64,000 bases of DNA from contig CAJQUW010011508.1 in NCBI GenBank assembly GCA_907163375.1, positions 622,958 through 686,957 of the forward strand. Reading direction: 5' to 3'. The DNA comes from Prostheceraeus crozeri (Eukaryota; Platyhelminthes; Polycladida; Euryleptidae). Both the position numbers and the translations under genes were made by a program. Below the pieces are notes generated by a model. That model worked only from the letters and a program-made list of their open reading frames with translations. It did not search any database and was not told the origin of the DNA. This document shows, in pieces, positions 25,871 to 37,375 of the stretch. Every line of letters starts with the position of its first letter. The stretch's first letter is position 1.

Positions 25871-26261
25871 GAGTGGAAGCTTTCCCGAGTCAGATAGAAG
25901 ACTTTTCTTTTCTACCACGAGATCTTTCAGCCTACATCGTAGGCCATTCTCAAGTGACTGCACTGTATTGTTGAATCAACGATTAACACATCTCACATGA
26001 AATCACAGCGATATCAGACGGATTGACATTCCTCCTATTATGTTAGTTAGTATTGTGTTATTCATTAGATGTTAACAGGCTCTTTTGTTTGCTACCATGT
26101 AAGTGTCAATCCGTCTGATATCGCTGTGATTTCATGGGGGATGTGTTAATCGTTGATTCAACAATACAGTGCAGTCGCTTGACAATGGCCTACGATGTAG
26201 GCCGAAAGATCTCGCGGTATAACAGAAAAGTCTTCTATCTGACTTGGGAAAGTTTCCACTC
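25871..26261. mobile_element. 391 bp MITE with long inverted arms, copy 1
   Basis: Left arm from GAGTGGAAGC and right arm ending CCACTC are inverted repeats over about 160 bp, around a spacer of 70-80 bp. It is flanked by TA at 25869-25870 and 26262-26263, suggesting a Tc1/mariner-class target. No coding capacity. It abuts the right end of the foldback element. Confidence 0.7.
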
Positions 26262-26437
26262 TATATAAGTAGAATTTCTAGAACATATGTAAATGATGCC
26301 CAAGACTTTACATGTTATCCCTGCCGTAATGACTATTCAGGCCGAATGCAAAACATTGTTAAATAAGTATATGTATGCAGACTTCTTCTCTTGAGAATTC
26401 AGTCGAGCTCATACTAGATTGATAATGATATAACCGC

Positions 26438-26463
26438 AAAAATGCCTACATGTAGGCATTTTT
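26438..26463. repeat. Perfect 26 bp palindrome, copy 1
   Basis: Two exact 13-base inverted halves without a spacer, centred at 26450/26451 on CATG, with A and T tracts at the outside. It would form a cruciform or hairpin with a U tract. Repeated at 39947-39972 in the other segmental copy. Confidence 0.6.
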
Positions 26464-27631
26464 TTATGTGTTTTTCAATTAGATGTCATTCTTTAACTGA
26501 ATACTTGTAATGCACACAGAGCAGTTCTGAAATGAAAATGCACTGAATTTAACTGAACAAGTAATGTTGAAAATTTCTGAGGGATTGACGGAATATTCTA
26601 GAAAATGTGCCTCTTCAAAATCACACTTTTTGAATTTATTATTATTTTTTATTCAGGCCCGAATAGAGGAAACTGTGGTCGCTGGATAATGATTATCTTT
26701 TGTCCTAATGTGGCAATGAAAGTGCAGTGAACACAGATGACCATGATTTGAATTCAGCTTGTCATAAATACCATGGATATCTAGATATTTGTGTAAGTAC
26801 ATAATTAAGAAAGAAAAAACATCTAGTATCCGACGTCTCTGTCGTATTCTGTGATTACTCATGGACTCCTGTATATATTGCACCTGGAAAGAAAGCCGAA
26901 ATTCATTTATACACAAGACGGCTGATTTGACTCGGACAGCAGATGGAGAAAAATATCAGCTATCAAATGAAAGTGAGATGTTTAAAGAAAAGGAAGTAGG
27001 AGTTTCTGGAAATCAGAAGAACATGGGATTGCAACCAACTCATCATCGCTGACTGAATATGGAATATTGACAATATTAAATGGAACAATAGCGTTTGACA
27101 GTATGATTTATACAACGTACGTACGTAAAATTATGGTCAATGGAGACAGTATCAGCAACGGCAGCTTTAGTCTGTATCAGTCTGTAATGTGAAACGTCCG
27201 ATCCCGTCTTGATTTATGCCCCATTCAGGTGTGGAATATTAGTTAGGGGAGGGTGAGGAGAGTTGGCCACTGTGGAGACTTGGCCACAGTCGAGATCTCA
27301 GAAAGTAATCGTCGGGAAGCTAATCCATTTGGCGTTTCATTATCACCCAACATGCCTTTCTCAAAGACGGTGATTGGATACTGCTGTCGATCAATGGCCT
27401 TGTCTACACAGCGTTAAGTTTATTTCAGGTCGGTTTTTGTCATTTTCCCATCACACTACGGAAGTCACACCGTCGGGTGCACACGGTCGGAATACTCACA
27501 AACGGTCGGAATACTCACAACTCGTAAGTGTTCATTAACTTGTCAATGGCTATCGATATCCAAATAAAGAAATTCCTCAACTTAACGGTAGATCAACATA
27601 ATATTCAGAATTTAATGCTGAGCTATCATGT

Positions 27632-27694
27632 GGAGAGTTGGCCACCTAATTGGCCGAGTCTCCCCATGACGATCTGATGGTGGCCAACTCTCCT
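27632..27694. repeat. Left subterminal repeats of the pogo-type element
   Basis: Contains GGAGAGTTGGCCACC and, facing it, GGTGGCCAACTCTCC, with a related GGCCGAGTCTCC between. These match the terminal phrase and may be additional transposase-binding sites. Confidence 0.55.
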
Positions 27695-27869
27695 CAATTA
27701 TTTTTCTGATGCATGAGCGCATAATTAAGTTACTTAGGCAATTACTAATTATTAGGAACAGCACCATGGGCACGGGAATGCATGCTTGCAAGACATATAC
27801 CGCATATTCCCTCTATCAAGACTTGAGTCTCATTAGCTGTCTAAGGATTCTTCTTTCTTCTTCAGGACT

Positions 27870-30080
27870 ATGACCCGAACGTATAACCGCAAGACAACGA
27901 GAGCGGGCTTTACTGAAGAGACCCTTAGAGATGCGGCAGAGAGAGTCTTGAATGGAGAAAAGTCATTTCGGGTGGCACATGAGGTTGGAATTCCTCGTAC
28001 GACAATTAGGAGGAAAGTGGAACTTCTGCGTAACGATCCTGGTGCATGTGTTGCAACAAATTATAAAAGAGCACAGGTTTTTTACATACCAACAAGAAGA
28101 GCAGCTCTGTGAATACTTAGAACGTTGTTCGTCCATGTTCCACGGGTTAACGACGGTTAAAACAAGAGAGTTGGCTTATCAAACTGCATTGTTCAATGAA
28201 ATCAAATATCCACAGAAGTGGGACAGTGATAAGAAAGCTGGCTTTGAGTGGCTACTGGCTTTCATGCGGCGTCATCCTCGTCTCTCAATACGCAAACCGG
28301 AAGCAACATCAATTGCAAGAGCATCTGTGTTTAACAGAAGGAACATAGATGAATTCTTCGACAAGCTGGAAGAAGTTATCCAGGCATCCCAATTCCGAGG
28401 CAAACAGATCTACAATCTTGACGAAAGCGGATTGACAACTGTCCAGAAGATGCCAGATTTCATTGGAAAGCGGGGAGTGAAGCAGGTGGGGCAGATAGCG
28501 AGCCGAGAGCGTGGAGAACTGATGACCGTCTGCTGCATAGTTTCGGCCATTGGAGAGACTGTTCCTCCTGTCTTAGTCTTTCCGCGAAAGATGTTTCACG
28601 ATCCAATGATGGCCAATGCTGCGGAGGGAAGCATCGGTTTGGTAACTGGAAATGGCTGGATGAATTCCGACACTTTCGTGAAAGTTCTGAAGCACTTCAA
28701 AGCTCATGCTAGGCCGACCCCGGACTATCCCGTGTTGCTGATAATGGACAACCACGAGAGCCATCTGTCACTTCCTGCCCTCTCATTTTCAAAGGAAAGC
28801 AACATTCACATCCTTACTTTGGTGCCGTATACTAGTCACAGGACGCAGCCGCTTGACAAGAGTGTGTTTGGCCCCATGAAGAAATTCTACAACGCAGCAG
28901 CAACTTCGTGGATGATGCAGAATCCTGGACGTTGTATCACGATATACAATGTATCACAATTTGTACGAGAGGCTGTACTGAAAGGTTCAACTCCTGCAAA
29001 CATTCAATCAGGATTCAAGGCAACTGGAATTTGGCCATTCAACAGACACATATTCGATGAAGAGGATTTCGCACCGGCATCGGTTTTTAATGCTCCACAA
29101 ACCTCCGATTCCTCCGAGCCTCCTCTGATGTCATCAGCTGCTCCACATACCTCCAGTTCCTGCGAGCCTCCTCTGACGTCATCTGCTGCTCCACAGACCT
29201 CCAGTTCATCCGAGCCTCCTCTGACGTCATCTGTTAACGCTCCACAAACCTCCAGTTCCTCCGAGCCTCCTTTGATGTCATCAGCTGCTCCACATACCTC
29301 CAGTTCCTGCGAGCCTCCTCTGACGTCATCTGCTGCTCCACAGACCTCCAGTTCATCCGAGCCTCCTCTGACGTCATCTGTTAACGCTCCACAGACCTCC
29401 AGTTCCTCCGAGCCTCCTTTGATGTCATCAGCTGCTCTACAGACCTCCACATCCTCTGATGACTTTGTATCACCATCGGTTTTCAAAGGATATCCGAAGG
29501 TAAGCGCTTGAACATTAGGACAGTAGGTAGAATTGTAAAATATAAATTACCTGGGTAAGCAAAATATTATTACGTGTCGTGCTGTAGTTTTGCACATTAA
29601 TTGAAAAATAGATTTAAACATGCAAAATATGACTCATATAATTCGTGTACTAACTCATGTTGCTGAAGCTAAGCTAAGAATGTTTCTCTTGATATCTTTT
29701 CAGGCGATTCCAGGGACTCCGAAGACCAGACAACGCAGATATCGACCCAAAGCCATGATTGCGACATCAGATTGTGAGATGAAGCGAATTCAAGAAAGGA
29801 AGTCTCCATTGAGGGGTGTCAAGAGATCTATCAGCACAAGCAAGGAAGCGGAGAACCAACGTCTCAAGGAATTGCATCTCAATCCTCAATCAAGACCAAA
29901 GAAAGAGCCGGGCCGAAGAAAACAGCAAAGGCGAGAAGAACTGAGAGCTGTCCCATTTGTAGCAATTCTTATGAGTCCTCTGGACTTGACTGGTTCTTGT
30001 GCAGCTCATGCGAGAAATGGGTGTGTGAGGAGTGCTTTGAGAATTGTTTGTGTCAGGTGTGTTTGTTTAGTTCTTTGTGA
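27870..30080 (+). pseudogene. pogo/Tigger-like transposase, frameshifted, with C-terminal zinc finger
   Basis: A transposase for TA-targeted cut-and-paste. It starts at ATG 27870 with a psq-type helix-turn-helix (residues about 10-55). A frameshift falls in the T6 run at 28078-28083, and the second frame continues to 29511. It covers the CENPB-like second DNA-binding region and a DDE_1 core: YNLDES (first Asp), LIMDNHESH (second Asp) and TQPLDKSVFGP (third Asp). A Ser/Pro-rich tandem-repeat linker follows at about 29085-29460. A GTAAGC donor after CCGAAG (about 29500) and a CAG acceptor at about 29703 suggest an intron. The last exon begins with a basic stretch and, after another frame change, encodes a Cys-rich finger (CPIC, CSSC, CEEC, CLCQVC) ending at the TGA 30078-30080. 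The frame changes make it non-functional as read, unless they are assembly errors. Confidence 0.88.
29085..29460 (+). repeat. Coding minisatellite in the pogo-type transposase
   Basis: A 16-codon unit (APQTSSSSEPPL-type) repeats about eight times. It shows higher-order order: three units plus one extra codon form a 147 bp block, seen from the GTTAACGCTCC phrases at 29233 and 29380. It lies between the DDE core and the splice donor, so length change would alter only a flexible linker. Confidence 0.85.
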
Positions 30081-30775
30081 TTGAATCTCACCGGAGAAAA
30101 TGATGTCGCGATCCAGAACCTAGCCTACATGTAAACATGGTTGATATAACCAATGTTACTTTTAGTTTTGCTGTTTTTAGAAAAAGCATGCAGTGAGAAT
30201 GACATTATAGTATGCAACGAGATGGCACCAGAGACTGATCTTTTCATATTTTTTGTTATTGTTTTATTCTTCCTTAATCACATGAGTAGGTATCGAGGCG
30301 ATGACGCATTATGTAGCGAGATGGCACCATGGTAGATACAGACCTTTTAAAATTTTATTTGTTGTCACGTGAGTATCGAATCACAAGGCGATGTGCTTGT
30401 GACAGAATTTTGCGATTTTTGTTTGTATTTTTTGTATGCAGCATAATCGAGATTCGAGATGATGACCGATTAGGCTAAATATGGTATTTGATACAAAAGG
30501 CTGGTATTTTTCGTGATCTTTTATAATCATAGATCTATAGGCCTATGGTCCAAACAAATAGCGATCAATATTTTATCATGGAAATTAGGATAAGGATTAG
30601 GAATAAGGAAGGATTAGGATAAGGAAATTAGGATGATAGGCCTAATTTGTCAAAAAATATGAAGCTATGAGCTCAAGTCTTCTCTGTATGATATCATGGG
30701 TTATTTAGTGTGTTGATTATATCATGTTATAAGTGCAATTAATGCACATATAACTTTTGTACTAAAATTTATAAG

Positions 30776-30836
30776 TGGCCAAGTCTCCACAGTTGAGTGG
30801 CCAAGTCTCCTCTACCTGTGGCCAAGTCACCCCAAG
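30776..30836. repeat. Right subterminal repeats of the pogo-type element
   Basis: Three direct copies of GTGGCCAAGT(C/T)-type phrases within 60 bp, matching the element terminus. The element also ends with GTGGCCATGTCTCC at about 31008-31021. Confidence 0.55.
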
Positions 30837-31725
30837 TTTGTATGTAATTATAAAACTGAAATTAATCTATCTGGTAGTGATCGTGAGAGGTCGGGCTAAT
30901 TGTCCTTTTTTTTGTAATGCGCTAGTGCATATGTAACAGAAGTTTCAAGTCAATCCATCCATTAGTTTCTGAAAAAACTTTAAAAAAAGCAAAAATCAAA
31001 TCTGGGTGGCCATGTCTCCCCAGTCTCCCCTATCGAGTGAAAGCGAGATGATTTATGAAGAAGTAGGAGTTTCTGGAAATCAGAAGAATATGGGATTGTA
31101 ATCAACTGATCATCGTTTTACTCACTAATAAAGGACATTGAAAAACTGATACCTTGAACTATTTCATCCATCAGATTTGAGACTCATTTTTTGAGACATT
31201 ACTTCAAATTGCTATAGGCCTACTGCTGATATTCTATACCACCTTGTGTTTATCAGGAAAATGCCGCTTCGCTATATCCGTTCAAAGTGGTGTGATAACA
31301 ATGGTAGAGCAATAAGCTGTCTATAAATATATAGAGTATAGAGCTGTCTATAAAAGTCAAGGAAGGGTTAAAGCAGACATATTTTGAAAAGCGACAGATA
31401 GTCGAAATTGCGTGTCACATAATTCTAGTCATCCTTGACATACATAAAATAATGCACTTTACACGTACGCAAAGAGAATTGCAGCTATCGTTTCAAATGG
31501 AGAAAGAATTTTTTTAGATTGAAAGACCTAAACAATAGATTGTAAGAGCTATAGTATCCTTATGCTTTAATAAATGATGCAATTGCAGAAGCAGAAGCTT
31601 TTCAGCTGCTCCAACTACATCAATATGTGATAGCTCAAATAAATGGCAGTCTTTTGGTAGACTTTGGTGCAAAGAATTTGTACCGCAAACGTGGACCCGT
31701 TCTGCCGCAGTAGCTGAGAAGTGTC

Positions 31726-32615
31726 AGAAATGCTGGGTAGAAGAACTGCTGACGTAAAGAGACCCGGTATAAGGGAAATAGATGCAAATATTAGGCGAAG
31801 GGGATAAGCAACACAAGCTTTGGTGGTCTGGTGGACGGAAAGTCGAGGAGTCGTAATTCTTGTAAGAGATCGGTTAATAAGTAACGTGATTCAAATAGAG
31901 AGACCAAGTGCCGCTTTCATGAAGGTGAATAAGGTTTTGGAGGTAAAGTGATTCACATCTATTCAATATATGCTCCCAGACAGGGAGATCAGCTGCTGAG
32001 AAGGATGATCTCAGGGAAAGTCTGGAAGATTAGATTTCTGCTGTTCCGCTTACTGAACCTTCGTGGATTTCGAGGGATCTGAGTGGGATGCTGGTGCGGA
32101 CATAAGATGATTTGAAGGAGTGATCCTCATGGTTTCAGTGGTAGAAATTCTGAATGTTTATTGCCTTCTGTCAAAGATACCGAATGATGGCTGTGAATAC
32201 TAAGTTTCATAAAAACCGTGAAAACCTGATCACATGCATTAGTGAAGATGGTGCGACTAAAATAGATTACATGCTGTAGAGACAAGAGAGTCATGTGGCT
32301 GACAAGGAAGTAGAAAGCATTCCAGGATAGGTCTGCCTAGCGCGATATCGGCTGTTGGTCATGGATGTGTGTATACAGTAAGACGTAAAGACAAAAATGA
32401 ATGTTCTTATCAGGAAACTGAAAGTGTGGAAATTGAAAAATGAAGAAGCGAGAAGAGAATTTGAGAACGTTTGGCAGCCGAAAAATGAAGCTCAATCAGA
32501 GATCAGCTGGAACCAGCTTAAAAATAATGTCATGCAGTCAGCAAAACAAGTTCTTGGGGAGACAAGGGGGCCGACCACGTCAAGTGCAGCGAGAGACTTG
32601 GTGATGGGGTTGTGA
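31726..32615 (+). pseudogene. LINE fossil, copy 2
   Basis: Same degenerate LINE endonuclease/pre-RT sequence as at 15060-15949, displaced by about 16,666 bp, with the same stops and only isolated substitutions. Its open remnant is 32397-32615. Confidence 0.6.
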
Positions 32616-33583
32616 ACTGCAATTAGTCTTAAAAAACAAGAATTTGGCTTTCAAAAAGTGGCAGAAGTCAAAAATTTGAAAATGAGTGCACACTGTACGA
32701 AGATGCGTCAAAGTTGTCAAAGAAAGCTGTTGCTTAGACCTGAGAAAAATCGTGGTAGACATTGAGCAAGAACATCAGTAGGACCGAAACACAAAATAAG
32801 ATGTTCAAGATTGCGCGACAAATGAAAACGGAAAGGAAATTTGTAGTTCAAGGAAACTTCGTGAAAAGTGAATGAGGAGAGATCTCAGTTGAGGAAGAAG
32901 ATACTAAAATTCGTTGGAAGGAGTTCCTCCCTTGTGTAGACTGCCACGGATGACATCATCATTGAAGTGTACCAGTTGTCGGCGGATGGTCCCCGACCAC
33001 CAGGAAGACTTGACAAGAACGTATCCAAGAAGACCTGGAGTCTCTTGAGGTCGTTCGAAATGGAAACGGGTCATCGCAACTTCACCCAGCCCCGTAAGAA
33101 GAGACGTAAAATGAAGAAGCAAGATGTAAGAAGAAGGAGTCTTAACATTGATCCTGAAAAAGACTCAGTATCAGAGACACTGTAAGAATAAAATAGGGAT
33201 TTTGACATTTATTAGTGCACTACTTTTACTCGAAACAATCCGAATGTCTATAACCTAATAATAAGTCATACAACTGACAGTCTTAATTTATTGAATACTT
33301 TCAAAAATATGAAAATAGTGAGATATTTCGTCATAGTAAATCTTTACTTAATAAAATGAAAATGAAACATAATGAACCAACTAATGGCATTAGCAAGCGC
33401 AGCCATAAATAGTGCAAATGCTGTAAACACTTGATTATTGGTAGCAACATAAGACTCAAAGTCAATGGTGCCTACATTTATTGCAACATTGAATTTGATT
33501 TCAGTTGCGATTCCAGTAATAACACTGCAACCGATTGACCGTTCGTCGCCAAGAGAATGATGATAGCCCTATCTTTCTATGTT

Positions 33584-33741
33584 GAATGTCAGTAAACATA
33601 TCAGTGATTGTTGTTATGATGAAGACACCAAATTGGAAGCTGCGCCTAATTTTCCAATTGTCAGATAGAGCTCATAGACTGGAGAGGGAGGAAAAAGGAG
33701 ACATATTTCAAATTAAACTTCAAACTAACCTTTAATTACCA
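33584..33741 (+). pseudogene. Decayed GIY-YIG retroelement tail, copy 2
   Basis: Duplicate of 16918-17075 within segmental copy 2, with the same relation to 45150-45330. Confidence 0.4.
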
Positions 33742-36700
33742 ATGAGCCCTTTTTGGTTTTTAGTTGCAGTATTATACTTGTTGTTTTTTATATTAGTTAT
33801 TTTATATTTCTGTTATTTGCTTTTAATTTTGTCGTTTTCCTCGTGATTGCTTTATTAAAACGAAGCTTTCGGTAAGTATGGGTTTTTCCTAGGTTTTCTA
33901 TGACTAAGCGAGAAGTGCTAAACCTGAACCGCAAAATTCATAAACGCATGTTTTCGTGCACCTTTGTTTATGAAACCAAGCACTCTCTGATTTAGCAAGC
34001 CTCCTTATGTCGGCAAACACAACACTTTGGACAAATTTAACCAAAATCTCGCTTTCAGCACCGATCAGACATAAAATGATTAGGGTTTCATGTATTCCCG
34101 AATTTCACCTAAATCCTGTTCCAATTTTCACGAATCGTTTCCTCTACCCATGCTTCGATAGAAGGAAATAATGAATTAGATTTCGTGGCAAATTACTTGT
34201 GGTCGGTGCACCGTAATGTGCGAATTTCGATCAAATTGATATTTCCTTTATGGTTTCAATTATAATTCATGTTAATTCATTTTATCTACTATCTTAGTCA
34301 CAGCAAATTGGAGAGAATATTCTAAGAATGCAGTGAAGTTAATCCAACTAGGAGAGCATTATTCAATGCTATTTAATTATGAGCTTCTTTATCATGATAA
34401 TGAAACCTTTTGAAAATCACAGCAATATCTCCTCTTGCTAAGATATAGGCTAGGCTTCTTAGCATTCTAGCGGCTATCGATTCGTCCGAAAGATTTTGTT
34501 TTGTCATCCGGTAACAGACTGATTGAAACCGCGTTTTCTTGCATATTAATTTGTAGATGGCGGTGACATTACATCGGATCTTTCTACATTTCCTGATGTG
34601 CTCAGATATTTTGAAAAAATAACTTAACGTTAACTATTATGGTTCTAAAAGAACCAATTGAAAACCGCCATTAACTTTGTAATTTTAGTCATTGCAACTT
34701 TTCATCATTTTATGTTGCATATCTACACAATTGATGCTTTCATCTAGCTTTAAGGAATTCCACTAGAACTATCATAGAGACAAGCGGGTTCAGCATGACA
34801 TAAATCACTTGCAAATATTGGCAAAATAAAACTAAAGGATGCTGATGTTTCAAATTCTTAAGCATCTTTAGAATTTTCCTAGTCCTCTATGACATTTTCA
34901 TTGAATTCTAGAAAACATCAACACACGACAATCTAGTAGAAGACGAAACAAATTACATCTCGCCTATACTTTAATAAGTGCGTCAGTGTAACTTACAAAA
35001 TTTTTATAGCACCGAAAACACTGAGAATTTTCGATGCGCAGGTTATCATGACCGGTGCGAGCAGGTACGGCTGGCGCACAGCCCTATAGATTACTATCTG
35101 CAACCTGACTGACATGCCCAGTCATTAATTGCGTAAATATTGAGAGCGTAATTTTCACACAAATTGCTTTATCAATGATGAATATTATATCGAATGTAAA
35201 TGAATTTTTCCTTCATAAAGATTATTTGATTAGCACAGAACATACTAATTTAAGAGGAACCTCAAAAATAATCTGAAGGGGACTCAGAAATCATCGTTTC
35301 ATAGGCCCAGGTTTATATCTAGCGATCGATTTCTTATCTACAGAGAACACCTGCTGTTGAGAAACATTCTATCGAGGTTGGTTCTGTAGTCAGCTATGAT
35401 TTCTGAGAAAATTGCTGGCTAGAAGACTTTTCTACAGCAGAAGGCGGAATGTGATGCGGCTTGTCTCTGATCCTACCAACTTCAGATCTGCTTGAAAGAA
35501 TACTGAGATATACTAGAAGTGTCACATAATTCTCACAATTAGATACTGGTTTTTCCAACCAGGCGATAGGAGGCTATGAGCCTGCTGCAGTCTGAAAGCA
35601 TCTTTGATAGCCGAATGGGACTATTGAGATCTTCTGAACAATCGATCTCACAAGAAAACATATATTTTTTTCATGTCTTGATCTTGGCTTTGAAGTTTGA
35701 TTCTGATATAAGACAGTTAGGTACCATTGCCAAATTAAATCCTAATGATAGCACAGACGTGATTGGAAATGAGTTGAAGCGATTCCATGCCAATTGTGGC
35801 TCTATATTTGCTAGCCCTCGCTTAGTCTGAGAAAAGCACAGAAAATTTCATTTTAACGGAAAGTTTCACTACTTCTCATTGGATGGATATGCATATGTTT
35901 TTTTCTGATCCTGTCTTACAAGAGCAGAGAGCAGGAACTGGGTAGAGTTCGTCAGACGCGAGATTTGTTATATCCATGCGGTGTACATCATTCTTTTGAG
36001 TCTCATTTTTGGTCTCTTTCCCTGCCGAAACTCGTTCTGGCTATGCCGGACTGCATTATTTGGTCGTCTCATGACGGCGAATCTCAAAACAGCGAACAAA
36101 AGTTTGCGGTTAAATGAGGCAGACGTATTTTCTTATGCACAACTCTCAACGCAAATTGACACCTGTTCGCTATTTTAAGATTCGCTCTTATGACAGACAC
36201 TGAACATTACAGGTATTGGTTGTAAGAGATGATGTCACACCAAACAATGAGGAAAACGACTGCCTTTTCTAAACAGCAGCAAAAGAAGAAGTCCGAGGTT
36301 ACAGTCGTAACTGCATTCACAAACTATGGAGATAGACAAAAATTAACGTGTTGAAGGAACCCTGCCTTACAGCTATTCAATATAAAACCATGAAGAATTG
36401 TTTCAATGATATTTCTTATTTCCTACTTTCGCTCTTAGACTCTTCTTAGATATCCCCCTCTTTTCACAGGTACGGGTCGCATCTGACTCATTTCGCTTGG
36501 GTCAACACTCAAGACCTGGTTCGATCGGAGCTTCAATTCGTAGCTTTATGGCAAAGCTCAGTGTTACCAACACACAGCGTGCGATGGATCGAGAGAGTCT
36601 GTTGGGTCAAAACGATGATGATGCCGAGTTAATGGAAATCAAATAAATTCAGAGAAACTTCAAGTGAACATGACTTTTTGAAACTTTTCTCGCTGGAATA

Positions 36701-37375
36701 CCTTGTTCCTGCGCGTGTGATTGATTTTCAAGCTGACCGTCCACGTGTCTCACTTAACCCGATATTTTGGTCCATGTTGAACTTTTTCTTATCGCGACGA
36801 TCAAGGTGCATATTTTATATTTATTCTTGAAAACGATGACATTTTTCGATAATTTACGCACGCAGCCAAAAGAGATGCATGGAATAAATGCTCCGACAAC
36901 TGATGCGCTGCTGACATTTTCCATTACAATGTAAATGATTTTTAAACACTCATGATGACAGTTAATAAGTGTCAACACAATATAATTTATTCAATGCAAT
37001 TGTTTTTCATCGAAAACAGATAGGAAAATTATCAATCTCGCTAGATTATAAATATCAATTAACTCCTGCATGTCAAGTCTATTGTTTGTGACACTCGGCA
37101 TTGAGCGAAGCGTCCGCCAATTTAATTTCTATATATTTGATGTGTGACGGAATTATTAGCCTTCTATTATCTATAAGCCATATTGCCAAATTTAGGTAGC
37201 TTGATGATATGGACTGACTTTGCAGAAGGACCTTAGAAATTCACGCGGGACTGAAAACGTACCGTCATCAATTGTTCCTGTACTTCAATCCTGAGCCCGG
37301 GAAACACAAATTTAGTGTAGGCCCTAGAGTAGAATTTCCAACATAGGGAATTGATTTGTAATTATATAAAGTGGA

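Larger units (their letters stand above)
13881..26740 (+). repeat. Tandem segmental duplication, copy 1
   Basis: From the TTGTCATAAATACC phrase at 13881 to GTGCAGTGA at about 26740, this segment matches 26759-40248 almost base for base, with only scattered substitutions and small indels. The main differences are a 3202 bp Penelope-like insertion here, a 3787 bp pogo-type insertion (with its TA) in the other copy, and a roughly 56 bp deletion here near 21283. The copies are in direct orientation with about 18 bp of unrelated filler between them. Either a recent tandem duplication or two haplotypes joined end to end by the assembler would give this pattern. Confidence 0.93.
27246..31030 (+). 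mobile_element. pogo/Tigger-like DNA transposon
   Basis: A 3785 bp insertion found only in segmental copy 2. Copy 1 at about 14370 shows the uninterrupted site with a single TA; here TA occurs on both sides (27244-27245 and 31031-31032). The imperfect terminal inverted repeats begin GGGGAG and reach TGGCCAC about 25 bp in. Subterminal copies of a GTGGCCAAGTCTCC-like phrase occur at 27632-27694 and 30776-30836. It carries an HTH plus DDE transposase gene. TA target, terminal repeats and protein all place it in the Tc1/mariner superfamily, pogo group. Confidence 0.93.

Noticed and set aside
29004-29486. Minus-strand 160-codon repetitive frame
   Set aside because: It is the reverse-strand shadow of the Ser/Pro coding minisatellite in the pogo-type transposase.
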